Below, piece by piece: positions 1 to 9,520 of a stretch of DNA of 64,000 nt (position 1 is its first letter; the number at the start of each line of letters is the position of its first letter). Location: positions 2,917,001 through 2,981,000 of the forward strand of contig NZ_CP048796.1 of assembly GCF_010748935.1 (NCBI RefSeq), in the 5' to 3' direction. The notes under the pieces are model-generated. The model was not told the DNA's origin and did no database searches. It saw nothing but the letters and a program-made list of their open reading frames with translations. The translations under genes and the position numbers were made by a program. Origin of the DNA: Providencia vermicola (GTDB lineage: Bacteria > Pseudomonadota > Gammaproteobacteria > Enterobacterales > Enterobacteriaceae).

Positions 1-474
1 GCTAATAGTGGCGTCTTTTCAACCAGCCGCATGCTATTTGGCCTATCAAAAGAAGGCGATGCACCAAAACAGTTTAGTCGTTTATCAAAAAAAGCTGTTC
101 CAGCCACGGGACTGATCTTTACCTGTATTTGTCTCAGCTTTGGTATCGTACTGATCTATTTTATTCCTGATATCATGCATGCTTTTACATTAGTCACGAC
201 TGTATCAGCGATCCTATTTATGTTTATCTGGAGTATGATCTTATACAGTTACCTCAAATTTAGAAAACATCGCCCACAGCTTCATAAAGCTTCACTTTAT
301 AAAATGCCTGCGGGTATTGTGATGTCTTGGATTTGTTTGGCTTTCTTCGCATTTATGGTAGTGCTACTAGCATTTCAACATGATACAAGACAAGCACTGA
401 TCGCGACTCCTGTCTGGTTTATCATTCTATTAATTGGTTACCAAGTCGTTAAACGCCGTAAGAAAACGCATTAA
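1..474 (+). CDS. cycA: D-serine/D-alanine/glycine permease CycA, 3' part
   Basis: This is the C-terminal part of an amino-acid/polyamine/organocation (APC) family permease; the reading frame is open to the left window edge, so the start is missing. The 157 visible residues match my memory of CycA closely: a NSGVFSTSRMLFGL segment at the edge, AFTLVTTVSAILFMF, a YKMP loop and DDTRQAL before the last membrane segment. CycA is an inner-membrane proton symporter that imports D-Ser, D-Ala and Gly. Three to four hydrophobic segments are visible, followed by a basic tail (VVKRRKKTH). An intrinsic terminator follows 53 bases after the stop. Other APC permeases such as ProY or AnsP are less similar. 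Confidence 0.88.
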   Translation, partial: ANSGVFSTSRMLFGLSKEGDAPKQFSRLSKKAVPATGLIFTCICLSFGIVLIYFIPDIMHAFTLVTTVSAILFMFIWSMILYSYLKFRKHRPQLHKASLYKMPAGIVMSWICLAFFAFMVVLLAFQHDTRQALIATPVWFIILLIGYQVVKRRKKTH

Positions 475-527
475 AGACCAGATAGTAAAGCGCTACTATA
501 AAATTGAATATGTTATTCAAATAGCTT

Positions 528-575
528 AAAAGGCCTGAATTCAAGACACTCCTGAACTCAGGCCTTTTAACTTTT
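528..575 (+). terminator. Intrinsic terminator of cycA
   Basis: A 16-base-pair stem (AAAAGGCCTGAATTCA at 528-543 with TGAACTCAGGCCTTTT at 553-568, one G-T wobble) has a 9-base loop and ends in a T-rich tract. It is placed 53 bases after the cycA stop. Confidence 0.85.
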
Positions 576-891
576 ATCGACTTCGTAATACCTTATGCAT
601 TCATACCTATAGCCTATCGATATGGCTATTTCTGAACCAAATATCATCAGCTCAATCTTCTTCATCTGTGCTAGTACATTTTCAATGCACTTTTTCCTAA
701 CCGTACAAGCACCTTTTATTAATGCCGCCGTTTACTTAAGTTAGTGTAGAGAATAAATATCGACAGATTATTAAGCAGTTGAGCTGTTATTTATTAATTT
801 ATTTTGGTATTACATTGAAAGAGATAAGTCATAAACATGATCGTAAAGTTCACTTTATGTCTAATGAGCAACGTTAAATTAAAGGTAAAAA
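576..891. other. Intergenic region upstream of the GST-like gene
   Basis: I see no coding potential here. The stretch is AT-rich and should hold the promoter of the downstream gene. A purine-rich AAAGG lies just before the ATG at 892. No clear operator could be recognised. Confidence 0.5.
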
Positions 892-1638
892 ATGACAAAT
901 TTATCCGCATTGACTATTTTTCATGATCCTACCTCAGAGCCAAGTAGAGCAGTTCACTGGCTTTGTATTGAGGCTAATATTCCCATCGATATCAAATACA
1001 CGTGGTTGACGCGAGGAGAACATCTTTCTAAGGCGTTTTTAGCCGTCAATCCGTTGCATCAGATACCCGCAATGCAGCACAACGACTTTTGCCTTTCCGA
1101 AGCAACGGCAATCATGAACTACCTTACCGATATTCACGGTTGTAGTGATAAATGGTTTGGAGCGAACCATAGATCTAAGGCTGTCATCAATAAACATTTA
1201 TCTTGGTATCATACGAATCTTCGTAAAATTTCAACATTGGAATATTTTCTTCCCGTACTATTAATGCCTGCATATCTCGGGATAGCAAAACCCTCAGCAA
1301 TTGAGATTGAAGCTAAATTAAATGCACTTCATGCTATGTTTAAAAATTTAGATTTTCTGCTTGAAGGCAAAGATTTCTTATCTGGAAATGATATTTCCGC
1401 CGCAGATTTACTCTATGCTTGCGATATTTTTGCTTTAAGGATTGACCCCAATTTTAAGCAAATAATAGAAAGATACCCTAATATCTGTGGCTGGTTAACA
1501 AAGCTCGAGTCAAGGCCAAGTTATAGGCTTTCACATAAAGCATGGGATTACATTGTTCCACAAATACTGGCACTAAACGGGGGTTCTAAAGGGTCTCCAG
1601 CGTGGATAGCTGATACTTGTGAACAAGTCATCGGGTAA
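892..1638 (+). CDS. Glutathione S-transferase-like protein
   Basis: The 248-residue product has the two-domain plan of a cytosolic glutathione S-transferase. The N-terminal thioredoxin-like half (about residues 6-85) carries SEPSRAVHWLC, the NP-hydrophobic-hydrophobic-Q-I-PA loop (NPLHQIPAM, holding the cis-Pro) and SEATAIMNYL, which in GSTs binds the glutathione gamma-glutamyl group. The C-terminal half (about 95-225) is helical, with LSGNDISAADLLYACDI matching the usual N-capping box. It most resembles theta-class or plant-like bacterial GSTs. The substrate cannot be told. It appears monocistronic, between cycA and the convergent putP. Confidence 0.78.
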   Translation: MTNLSALTIFHDPTSEPSRAVHWLCIEANIPIDIKYTWLTRGEHLSKAFLAVNPLHQIPAMQHNDFCLSEATAIMNYLTDIHGCSDKWFGANHRSKAVINKHLSWYHTNLRKISTLEYFLPVLLMPAYLGIAKPSAIEIEAKLNALHAMFKNLDFLLEGKDFLSGNDISAADLLYACDIFALRIDPNFKQIIERYPNICGWLTKLESRPSYRLSHKAWDYIVPQILALNGGSKGSPAWIADTCEQVIG

Positions 1639-1827
1639 CAAAAGCGGATAAGCGGTTTAGACAAGTCTAAAGGAAACAAACTGAGCGCCTTACTCAAAGT
1701 TGATTATTTTTACCATCACTTGCGGTGAATAAACATCCCCACAAGCTCAGATTTGAATGCTCAAAAAATAAGGCTATACAAAATAAAATCAATGAACAAT
1801 ATTCAATAGTCATTTTCTATTTGCTCA

Positions 1828-1870
1828 TAAAAAACCCCCAGCAGTTGATTACCCAACTACTGGGGGGACT
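1828..1870 (-). terminator. Intrinsic terminator of putP
   Basis: CCCCCAGCAGTTG and CAACTACTGGGGGG (1835-1847 and 1854-1867) form a G/C-rich stem with a short loop. On the minus strand it is followed by a run of Ts (the A-run at 1828-1834), 13 bases after the putP stop. Confidence 0.85.
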
Positions 1871-1882
1871 TTATTTTATAAA

Positions 1883-3367
1883 TTACTTCGTTTTATATTC
1901 CGCCTCAGCTTGTTCGAAACGCGCCTGAGCAGCAGCACTTGGTGCCTTTGTTAATAGGCTAACAAGGACAATTGCAATAGTCGCAAGAATAAAGCCAGGA
2001 ATAATTTCATACAGTGCAAACCACTTGTACTTCATCCAAACTAATACTGTGACAGCTCCAACTATCATCCCTGCAAGAGCCCCTGTTCGTGTCATGCGCT
2101 TCCACAATACTGACATTAAGACAACGGGACCAAAAGCCGCACCAAAACCAGCCCATGCATTACTAACCAGTGCCAGAACTTTGCTATCAGGGTCTCTTGC
2201 GATGTAGATCGCAATCGCTGCCACTAACAGAACCATTAAACGACCAACCCAAACGAGTTCTTTCTGGCTTGCTTTTTTACGAATGAATGGCTTATACAAA
2301 TCTTCAGTTAAAGCACTTGCGCATACTAATAATTGGCAACTTAATGTACTCATAACCGCGGCTAAAATAGCGGATAATAAGATACCGGCAATCCAAGGAT
2401 TAAAGAGTATCCCCGCTAGCTCCATGAAAATACGCTCATTATTCCCCATAACCGAAGAGGCTAATGCAGGATTCATTTCAAAATAAGCAATACCAAAGAA
2501 ACCAACAGCCGTCGTTCCACCAAGACACAAAATCATCCAAGTCATACTGATGCGACGAGCAGAACGGATAGTACGATGAGAATCCGCAGCCATAAAGCGA
2601 GCTAAAATATGTGGTTGCCCGAAATAGCCTAGCCCCCACCCTAATAGCGAGATAATGGCAACAAAATTCAACCCTTTAAACATATCTAAATATTCAGGGT
2701 TTTTAGCTTTAATCACCTCAATTGCGGTATCGGCACCGCCTAATGAGAAGATGATCACGATAGGCGTTAAAATCAATGCGAATATCATTAACGAGGCTTG
2801 GACGGTATCTGTCCAACTTACCGCTAAGAATCCCCCTAGGAATGTATATGCGATTGTTGCTAATGCCCCAAGCCACATTGCTTTTTCGTAGCTAATATTA
2901 AAAGTACTTTCAAACAATAGGCCACCAGCGACAACACCAGAAGCACAGTAGATGGTAAAGAACACTAAAATGACAACAGCGGAGATAATACGCAAAATTT
3001 TACTATTATCTTCAAAGCGACTAGTAAAATAATCAGGCAAGGTTAACGCATTATTATTTTTCTCAGTTTGAACGCGTAAACGCCCAGCGACAAATAGCCA
3101 ATTGAGGTAAGCGCCTAAACTCAATCCTATCGCAATCCAAGCTTCTGAAATACCCGCGAGGAAAATAGCGCCAGGTAACCCCATTAGCAACCACCCACTC
3201 ATGTCGGAGGCACCGGCCGATAAGGCTGTTACCACGCTACCCAAACTTCGCCCGCCTAAAATATAATCATCAAAATTTTTCGTTGAGCGATAAGCTAAAT
3301 AGCCAATAAGTAACATGCCAGTAATATATACGATGAACATAATGATCATCGGAGTGCTTACAGTCAT
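1883..3367 (-). CDS. putP: Sodium/proline symporter PutP
   Basis: PutP is the high-affinity Na+/proline symporter of the SSS (SLC5) family in the inner membrane; it feeds proline to PutA. The 494-residue product shows the hallmark beginning (STKNFDDYILGGRSLG, then ALSAGASDMSGWLLMGLPGA) and about 13 hydrophobic segments. The open frame continues 18 codons upstream, but I place the start at the ATG at 3367: GGAG lies eight bases before it, and the E. coli protein begins at the matching MAISTPM. The gene is divergent from putA, and the shared 455 bp region carries PutA-binding motifs, so PutA repression in the absence of proline is expected. Confidence 0.95.
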   Translation of the reverse strand: MTVSTPMIIMFIVYITGMLLIGYLAYRSTKNFDDYILGGRSLGSVVTALSAGASDMSGWLLMGLPGAIFLAGISEAWIAIGLSLGAYLNWLFVAGRLRVQTEKNNNALTLPDYFTSRFEDNSKILRIISAVVILVFFTIYCASGVVAGGLLFESTFNISYEKAMWLGALATIAYTFLGGFLAVSWTDTVQASLMIFALILTPIVIIFSLGGADTAIEVIKAKNPEYLDMFKGLNFVAIISLLGWGLGYFGQPHILARFMAADSHRTIRSARRISMTWMILCLGGTTAVGFFGIAYFEMNPALASSVMGNNERIFMELAGILFNPWIAGILLSAILAAVMSTLSCQLLVCASALTEDLYKPFIRKKASQKELVWVGRLMVLLVAAIAIYIARDPDSKVLALVSNAWAGFGAAFGPVVLMSVLWKRMTRTGALAGMIVGAVTVLVWMKYKWFALYEIIPGFILATIAIVLVSLLTKAPSAAAQARFEQAEAEYKTK

Positions 3368-3822
3368 CCGTCTTCTCCATAGAATAGTTATTCTTTTTTG
3401 GTTTGTTGCACTAAATTGCACGTTAACAAATTAAATTATAAATTTATGTGTCTTGTGTTTGTGTTGTGTTGCACTTAATAAAAAATATCACCTTAGCATG
3501 CTAGACAAACTCATTTACATTTAACAAGAAATTAACGCCATTTTATTCCATAAACGATACCCATATCACAAATGTTAAATTAGTGGTACTAAAGTTAATA
3601 GATTGATTAACATTCCACTCATTAAGGGGTTGAATTCAACCGATTGATTTTCAATAAAAAATTAATTTGTTATTATTGACCATCTCATTTAACAAATAAA
3701 AATACGATATATTTCACAATTCCTTTAGAATAGGCTTTAACAACGTTGCACAAAGTTGCAACATCATGCTATTGATGTGTAACTTTTTTGTTTCTAGTAG
3801 CTAATTATTTAGAGGAAATGGG
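3368..3822. promoter_or_regulatory. Divergent put control region with PutA operators
   Basis: The ribbon-helix-helix domain of PutA is known to bind GTTGCA. Five copies occur here: 3405-3410, 3468-3473, 3745-3750, 3755-3760, and the opposite-strand copy 3757-3762 overlapping the last one to form GTTGCAAC. A near match, ATTGCA, lies at 3415-3420. The sites fall into one group near putP and one near putA, which fits repression of both promoters, possibly by looping. The middle (about 3480-3740) is AT-rich and may contain the promoters and a CRP or integration-host-factor site, which I could not assign. Confidence 0.8.
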
Positions 3823-6800
3823 ATGAGTAGTACGACAACTATGGGTGTGAGACTTGATGAAGCGACTCGTGAACGCATTAAAACTGCTGCTCAACGTCTT
3901 GACCGCACGCCGCATTGGCTAATTAAGCAAGCCATATTCAATTATCTTGAACAGCTTGATAATCAGCAGTTCATCCCTGAGATCTCCGCAGGACAAGATA
4001 ACAAAGACGGCCAAATATCAGAAGAAGAATCACTAACAGAATCGAATTATCAGCCTTTTTTGGATTTTGCTGAACATATTTTACCCCAATCGGTTAAACG
4101 CTCAGCGATTACATCCGCTTATCGCATTCCTGAAACGCAAGCGCTTCCCATGTTATTGCAACAAGCGCAATTGCCCGCTGAACAAGCCGATGCAGCACAC
4201 CAGTTGGCTTACTCCATAGCGGAAAAACTACGTAACCAAAAAAATGGCATTGGTCGTTCTGGATTAGTTCAAGGCTTATTACAAGAGTTTTCACTTTCTT
4301 CACAAGAAGGTGTTGCGCTCATGTGCTTAGCTGAAGCGCTATTACGTATCCCAGATAAAGCAACACGTGACGCACTGATCCGAGATAAAATCAGTACGGG
4401 TAATTGGCAATCCCATTTAGGGCAAAGTAGCTCAATGTTTGTCAATGCAGCAACTTGGGGCTTATTGTTCACTGGTAAATTAGTTTCTACACATAATGAA
4501 GCAAAACTCTCTAGCTCTTTAAACCGTATTATTAGTAAGAGTGGTGAACCATTAATCCGCAAAGGCGTTGATATGGCGATGCGCTTGATGGGTGAGCAGT
4601 TTGTTACTGGTGAAACTATCGCACAAGCATTAGCAAATGCTCGGAAACTGGAAGAAAAAGGGTTTCGCTACTCTTATGACATGTTAGGTGAAGCAGCACT
4701 AACAGAAAAAGATGCCCAAGATTATATGGTGTCATACCAACAAGCTATTCATGCAATCGGTAAAGCATCTAATGGCCGAGGCATCTATGAAGGCCCAGGC
4801 ATTTCTATTAAATTATCTGCCTTGCATCCCCGCTACAGTCGCGCACAATATTCGCGCGTCATGGAAGAGTTGTATCCTCGTTTATTATCATTAGTGCTAC
4901 AAGCACATCAATATGATGTGGGGATCAATATCGATGCGGAAGAAGCAGATCGCTTAGAAATCTCACTCGATTTACTCGAAAAACTCTGTTTCGAGCCTAA
5001 ACTTGCCGGTTGGAATGGGATTGGCTTCGTCATCCAAGCCTACCAAAAGCGCTGCCCATTTGTAATCGACTCTATTATTGATCTTGCAGAACGCAGTAAG
5101 CGTCGATTAATGATCCGTCTAGTTAAAGGGGCTTATTGGGATAGCGAGATCAAACGCGCACAAGTTGATGGCTTAGAAGGTTATCCTGTTTATACACGTA
5201 AGGTCTATACTGACGTTTCATATCTGGCTTGTGCTCGTAAATTATTGTCTGTTCCAAACCTTATCTATCCACAGTTTGCAACACATAACGCTCATACCCT
5301 CGCTGCTATCTATCAAATTGCAGGGAAAAATTACTATCCAGGCCAATACGAGTTCCAATGCTTACATGGCATGGGGGAGCCGCTATACGAACAAGTGGTT
5401 GGAAAAGTTGCTGACGGCAAGCTTAATCGTCCTTGCCGTATTTACGCGCCAGTTGGTACTCATGAAACGTTGTTAGCCTATTTGGTTCGTCGTCTACTCG
5501 AAAATGGAGCTAACACTTCATTTGTTAACCGTATTGCGGATGCAACGATTCCTCTTGATGAGTTAGTTGCTGACCCAGTGAAAGAAGTACTTGAGCTTTC
5601 TAAAGTCGAAGGACAAATTGGTTTACCGCATCCTAAAATTGCATTACCTCGTGATCTTTATGGCCAGCGTCGCGTCAATTCAATGGGGCTGGATCTGTCA
5701 AATGAGCACCGTTTAGCTTCACTTTCTAGCGCTCTTTTAACGGCTGCAATGCAGGAAAAATTAGCTCAGCCACTGTTAGGAGGGGATTATCAATCTACGG
5801 AAGCAGCCGAAAACAGAGTGCCTGTCATTAATCCTGCCTGCCATTCCGATATTGTTGGTCACGTGCGTGAAGCAACGTTAGAGGAAGCTGAATATGCATT
5901 AAATATCGCCAGTGATGCCGGTGCGATTTGGTTTGCTACTCCACCTTCAGAGCGTGCGGCGATATTACTACGTGCCGCTGATATCATGGAGCAACAGCTA
6001 CAGCCATTGTTAGATGTGCTTGTTCGTGAGGCGGGTAAAACCTACGCGAATGCGATTTCAGAAGTTCGAGAAGCCGTCGATTTCCTCAATTATTATGCAA
6101 CTCAAGTCAGAGATGATTTTGATAACAATACGCATCGACCACTAGGTCCTGTCGTCTGTATTAGCCCATGGAACTTCCCATTAGCTATTTTTACAGGGCA
6201 AATAGCGGCAGCATTAGCGGCAGGTAATACCGTATTAGCAAAACCGGCGGAGCAAACTCCTCTTATAGGCTCAATTGCAATATCGATACTCCATCAGGCG
6301 GGTATTCCACGTGAAGTATTGCAATTTTTACCGGGTAAAGGGGAAACTATCGGTGCGAAACTGGTTGGTGATACAAGAGTTCGTGGCGTTATGTTTACTG
6401 GTTCTACTGAGGTGGCAGGTTTATTGCAACGTAACATTGCAGGCAGGCTGGATGCTCAAGGCCGCCCAACACCACTCATTGCCGAGACGGGCGGGTTGAA
6501 TGCGATGATCGTGGATTCATCAGCCTTAACGGAGCAAGTTGTCACCGATGTGGTCGCTTCCGCGTTCGATAGTGCGGGTCAACGCTGTTCGGCTTTACGT
6601 ATTTTGTGTGTTCAGGAAGATGTCGCGGATCGCACAATTCGTATGCTTAAAGGTGCGATGGAAGAGTGCCGTATGGGGAATCCTGAGCATCTGTATACTG
6701 ACATTGGGCCTGTCATTGATAGCGAAGCTAAAGAGAATATTGAGCAACATATTCAACAAATGCGTAGCAAAGGCAAAGAGGTGTTCCAAGCCGTATTCAA

Positions 6801-7806
6801 TCATAATGAGGATCTCCATGAGCAATCTGAAGGTACTTATGTGAAACCAACATTGATTGAATTGGATAACGTCAGTGAACTGAAAAAAGAAATCTTTGGT
6901 CCTGTGCTACATGTTGTTCGTTACAAACGAGAACAACTCGTTGATATTATTGAGCAGATCAATGCTGCGGGTTATGGATTAACGTTAGGCGTTCATACTC
7001 GAATTGATGAAACCATCAACCAAGTCGTTGCAAGAGCCAAAGTTGGCAACCTGTATGTTAACCGGAATATGGTTGGTGCGGTTGTCGGTGTTCAACCATT
7101 TGGTGGTGAAGGTCTGTCGGGTACTGGACCGAAAGCGGGTGGACCACTCTATCTGTATCGATTATTAAGTGAACGTCCAGATAATGCTGTCTCTCGTACG
7201 CTCGAAAGACAAGATAGTGAGCTTGCACTAGATGCCACTGCACGCCCTATTCTACTTGAGTCTTTCAATGCCCTTTCTACATGGTTAGAGAAACAAGAAC
7301 ACCATATAGAATCTGAAGTATTAGAGCAATTTGCACGCCATGCACAAGCAGGTACATCACGTTTACTACCGGGACCTACGGGTGAAAAGAACACGTATAC
7401 CTTAACACCACGTGGCACGATTTTATGTCTTAGTGATAATGAAAAAGACTGTTTAGTGCAATTGGCTGGGGTTCTTGCCAGCGGCTGCCAAGCATTATGG
7501 CCTGAAAGTGAGATCCACCAAAAGCTCTACAAATCACTGCCTGAAAAAGTGCGTCATGCAGTTGCAATGACAAAAAATTGGCAAGAACATCATGGCCATA
7601 TTGAAGCCGTTATTTATCATGGTGACAGTGACCAACTCAAAGTTGTCTGCGAGAGTATCGCTCAACGTAAAGGCCCAATCATTTCAGTACAAGGTTTCGA
7701 ACGTGGTGAAACCAACTTATTACTTGAAAGATTAGTCCATGAACGTTCATTGAGCATCAATACCGCAGCAGCAGGTGGTAATGCAAGCCTAATGACCATT
7801 GGCTAA
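3823..7806 (+). CDS. putA: Trifunctional proline dehydrogenase/P5C dehydrogenase/repressor PutA
   Basis: PutA oxidises proline to glutamate in two steps and represses put when not membrane-bound. The 1327 residues match the E. coli long PutA (1320). Residues 1-47 form the ribbon-helix-helix DNA-binding domain (TTTMGVRLDEATRERIK). The FAD proline dehydrogenase barrel follows, with RLMIRLVKGAYWDSEIKRAQ and FATHNAHT. The aldehyde dehydrogenase half has PWNFPLAIFTGQ and the catalytic Cys922 in SAGQRCSALR. The C-terminal domain ends in NTAAAGGNASLMTIG, typical of trifunctional PutA. AGAGGAAATGGG precedes the ATG. Transcription should be autoregulated through the GTTGCA sites upstream. Confidence 0.97.
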   Translation: MSSTTTMGVRLDEATRERIKTAAQRLDRTPHWLIKQAIFNYLEQLDNQQFIPEISAGQDNKDGQISEEESLTESNYQPFLDFAEHILPQSVKRSAITSAYRIPETQALPMLLQQAQLPAEQADAAHQLAYSIAEKLRNQKNGIGRSGLVQGLLQEFSLSSQEGVALMCLAEALLRIPDKATRDALIRDKISTGNWQSHLGQSSSMFVNAATWGLLFTGKLVSTHNEAKLSSSLNRIISKSGEPLIRKGVDMAMRLMGEQFVTGETIAQALANARKLEEKGFRYSYDMLGEAALTEKDAQDYMVSYQQAIHAIGKASNGRGIYEGPGISIKLSALHPRYSRAQYSRVMEELYPRLLSLVLQAHQYDVGINIDAEEADRLEISLDLLEKLCFEPKLAGWNGIGFVIQAYQKRCPFVIDSIIDLAERSKRRLMIRLVKGAYWDSEIKRAQVDGLEGYPVYTRKVYTDVSYLACARKLLSVPNLIYPQFATHNAHTLAAIYQIAGKNYYPGQYEFQCLHGMGEPLYEQVVGKVADGKLNRPCRIYAPVGTHETLLAYLVRRLLENGANTSFVNRIADATIPLDELVADPVKEVLELSKVEGQIGLPHPKIALPRDLYGQRRVNSMGLDLSNEHRLASLSSALLTAAMQEKLAQPLLGGDYQSTEAAENRVPVINPACHSDIVGHVREATLEEAEYALNIASDAGAIWFATPPSERAAILLRAADIMEQQLQPLLDVLVREAGKTYANAISEVREAVDFLNYYATQVRDDFDNNTHRPLGPVVCISPWNFPLAIFTGQIAAALAAGNTVLAKPAEQTPLIGSIAISILHQAGIPREVLQFLPGKGETIGAKLVGDTRVRGVMFTGSTEVAGLLQRNIAGRLDAQGRPTPLIAETGGLNAMIVDSSALTEQVVTDVVASAFDSAGQRCSALRILCVQEDVADRTIRMLKGAMEECRMGNPEHLYTDIGPVIDSEAKENIEQHIQQMRSKGKEVFQAVFNHNEDLHEQSEGTYVKPTLIELDNVSELKKEIFGPVLHVVRYKREQLVDIIEQINAAGYGLTLGVHTRIDETINQVVARAKVGNLYVNRNMVGAVVGVQPFGGEGLSGTGPKAGGPLYLYRLLSERPDNAVSRTLERQDSELALDATARPILLESFNALSTWLEKQEHHIESEVLEQFARHAQAGTSRLLPGPTGEKNTYTLTPRGTILCLSDNEKDCLVQLAGVLASGCQALWPESEIHQKLYKSLPEKVRHAVAMTKNWQEHHGHIEAVIYHGDSDQLKVVCESIAQRKGPIISVQGFERGETNLLLERLVHERSLSINTAAAGGNASLMTIG

Positions 7807-7812
7807 TTAAAA

Positions 7813-7852
7813 ACGCCTGAGCCTAGTTAATATTAGGTTCAGGCGTCGTTTT
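7813..7852 (+). terminator. Intrinsic terminator of putA
   Basis: ACGCCTGAGCCTA (7813-7825) pairs with TAGGTTCAGGCGT (7834-7846) with one wobble, followed by CGTTTTATTTATTT. It starts 7 bases after the putA stop. Confidence 0.85.
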
Positions 7853-8080
7853 ATTTATTTGCTTCCTATCTTCCCGTCATGCCCTTTATTATTTCAACCC
7901 AATCTGTATTGTTCTTTTAATAACCAGATATTCAATATTGGTAATTAATAATATTGAGCTAAGATTGAATCTAAATAATTATCTATTGTGGTTAGTACTT
8001 ATTCTTAATATGACCATCACAATAGACGGTTCTAATTAACCTCGATTAATGACGAAAAAAATCACTATATTCATTAGAAA

Positions 8081-8106
8081 CAAAAAGGTGCCCATAATGG
8101 ACACCT
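8081..8106 (-). terminator. Intrinsic terminator of fliZ
   Basis: On the minus strand AGGTG-T-CCAT pairs with ATGG-G-CACCT around a single-base loop region (8086-8106) and runs into TTTTTG. It lies 58 bases beyond the fliZ stop and makes fliZ a single-gene unit at its 3' side. The rest of the putA-fliZ gap (7853-8163) shows nothing else. Confidence 0.65.
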
Positions 8107-8163
8107 GACGTACTATAACCGTATTGCACTGAACAAGTTGTTAACTAGGTTCTTTGCTATGGA

Positions 8164-8676
8164 TTAATTTTTCTCTGATTCCCAATACAAGTATTGCTCA
8201 TATTTACGTAGCGCAATATTGTAGTTGCTAAAAGCAGATTCAGTCATTTTATCGCTTAATTGCTCTTGAATTTTGCTCGCTGTAAACTCTTTCATTGAAA
8301 AATTAGACGATGAGAGAAGTTCATCAAGACGGCGCAAACGAACAACATATTCGCGAACTGTGCTGTGGCTCATTTCAGTCTGTAAGAATAAATACTGTTT
8401 AAATGACATGATGTCAAAGAAATCAGTATTACTATTGCAATAAATTTCACTGCAAAAACGACAAAGTGCGGTAAATTTATCTTGTAATTCAACCCATGTA
8501 TTTTCATCAACTAGCTCGGTCATCTCCGCAATAGCTTCTTTATTCAAGATGCTATCATTAAAGACTAGAGAGATACGATCCAGTGTTTTATGACAATGTG
8601 CACAATGAGTTTGGCTGTGTTTAAAGTCTTTGATATAACGACTCAGCGGCCGTTTCTTAACAATAGAAGCAGACAT
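8164..8676 (-). CDS. fliZ: FliZ, flagellar/RpoS-antagonist regulator, away from fliA
   Basis: The 170-residue protein matches E. coli FliZ (183 residues) along most of its length: RRPLSRYIKDFKHSQTHCAHC-like start, a second cysteine cluster (CRFCSEIYC), DFFDI, and the core TEMSHSTVREYVVRLRRL, which resembles the SAM-like core-binding domain of tyrosine recombinases. FliZ is known to repress RpoS-dependent promoters and to raise FlhDC activity. In E. coli and Salmonella fliZ follows fliA in one operon; here no fliA or other flagellar gene is present, the upstream 1.2 kb is non-coding, and a terminator follows. The four to five Cys/His residues suggest a metal site, which is inference. The C-terminal tail is shorter than in E. 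coli. Confidence 0.88.
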   Translation of the reverse strand: MSASIVKKRPLSRYIKDFKHSQTHCAHCHKTLDRISLVFNDSILNKEAIAEMTELVDENTWVELQDKFTALCRFCSEIYCNSNTDFFDIMSFKQYLFLQTEMSHSTVREYVVRLRRLDELLSSSNFSMKEFTASKIQEQLSDKMTESAFSNYNIALRKYEQYLYWESEKN

Positions 8677-9264
8677 GATGATAAAGCCCTGTGTGTAAGT
8701 CTAAAATTAAAATTGTAACGTGGTATCCACGCTACATACTTAGCATGCCCATAGCATTATTATTTATCCGCTATGTTGCATAATAATACAGATTTATCTG
8801 TATCAAGCTCTTTTGCTTTCTCTTAAGAGACTAGTTCATACTAAAAATACACGGTATGAGCTATTTTCCCTCTGTGAAATGCATTCTATCGCGTCTATCA
8901 CTCTTTGGCGAATTTCTGCGAAGACTAGAGTTTGGTACGAATTTGATTTAGCGTCAACCTATTAAACCAGTCATTTATTGCCTTTGCACAGAATAAAATC
9001 ACAATAAAGCATTATAAGTCGCTAACTATACCAACAGTTAAAGTGATGACTTTACCCGATAATCAACCGAGCATTCAATAAAAATTTAATTTATAAATCA
9101 GTTTGATAGTTAAATTGGCGTTAAAATAGTAAAAATGTGAAGTAACTCACCTAACATAACCAAAATTTAACTATTCTCTGCGTAGATATTAATTTTTTAA
9201 ATAGCTCATAAGCTGATATAAAAGAAAAGTTGTAAATTTAATTTTACATTTATGTGCTTATTAA

Positions 9265-9293
9265 GCATATGAATTTATTTTTTTAACATATGC
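9265..9293. repeat. Inverted repeat GCATATG-N15-CATATGC
   Basis: Perfect 7-bp arms (9265-9271 and 9287-9293) are 15 bases apart in the AT-rich region between fliZ and the lipoprotein gene. It may be an operator. No known regulator consensus fits. Confidence 0.4.
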
Positions 9294-9474
9294 AAAAAAG
9301 TTATAGCTCATAACCAAAAGATATATCTAATTTATAGATTATAATTTCACCCCAAACAGCCATCTGAGATATTAATTTATTTTTTTTAAGTAAATTTACC
9401 CATTCACTTATTAAGATCGTTACACTGATATCACTCATACCACATCGCTAATATACGACACCTATAAATTGATA

Positions 9475-9520
9475 CCATCCACATTTTCTGTGGGTAAATT
9501 CACGCTCAGTCTGTGGATAA
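9475..9520. promoter_or_regulatory. Cluster of three DnaA-box-like sites
   Basis: TGTGGATAA at 9512-9520 is the exact reverse complement of the consensus DnaA box TTATCCACA. TGTGGGTAA at 9489-9497 differs by one base. CCATCCACA at 9475-9483 is a 7/9 match in the opposite orientation. Three such boxes within 46 bases of non-coding DNA are unusual, but binding is unproven and only one GATC occurs nearby. Confidence 0.4.

Noticed and set aside
1725..1928. A short rightward frame downstream of the GST-like gene
   Set aside because: It runs into the putP terminator and the 3' end of putP, has no ribosome site and no recognisable product.
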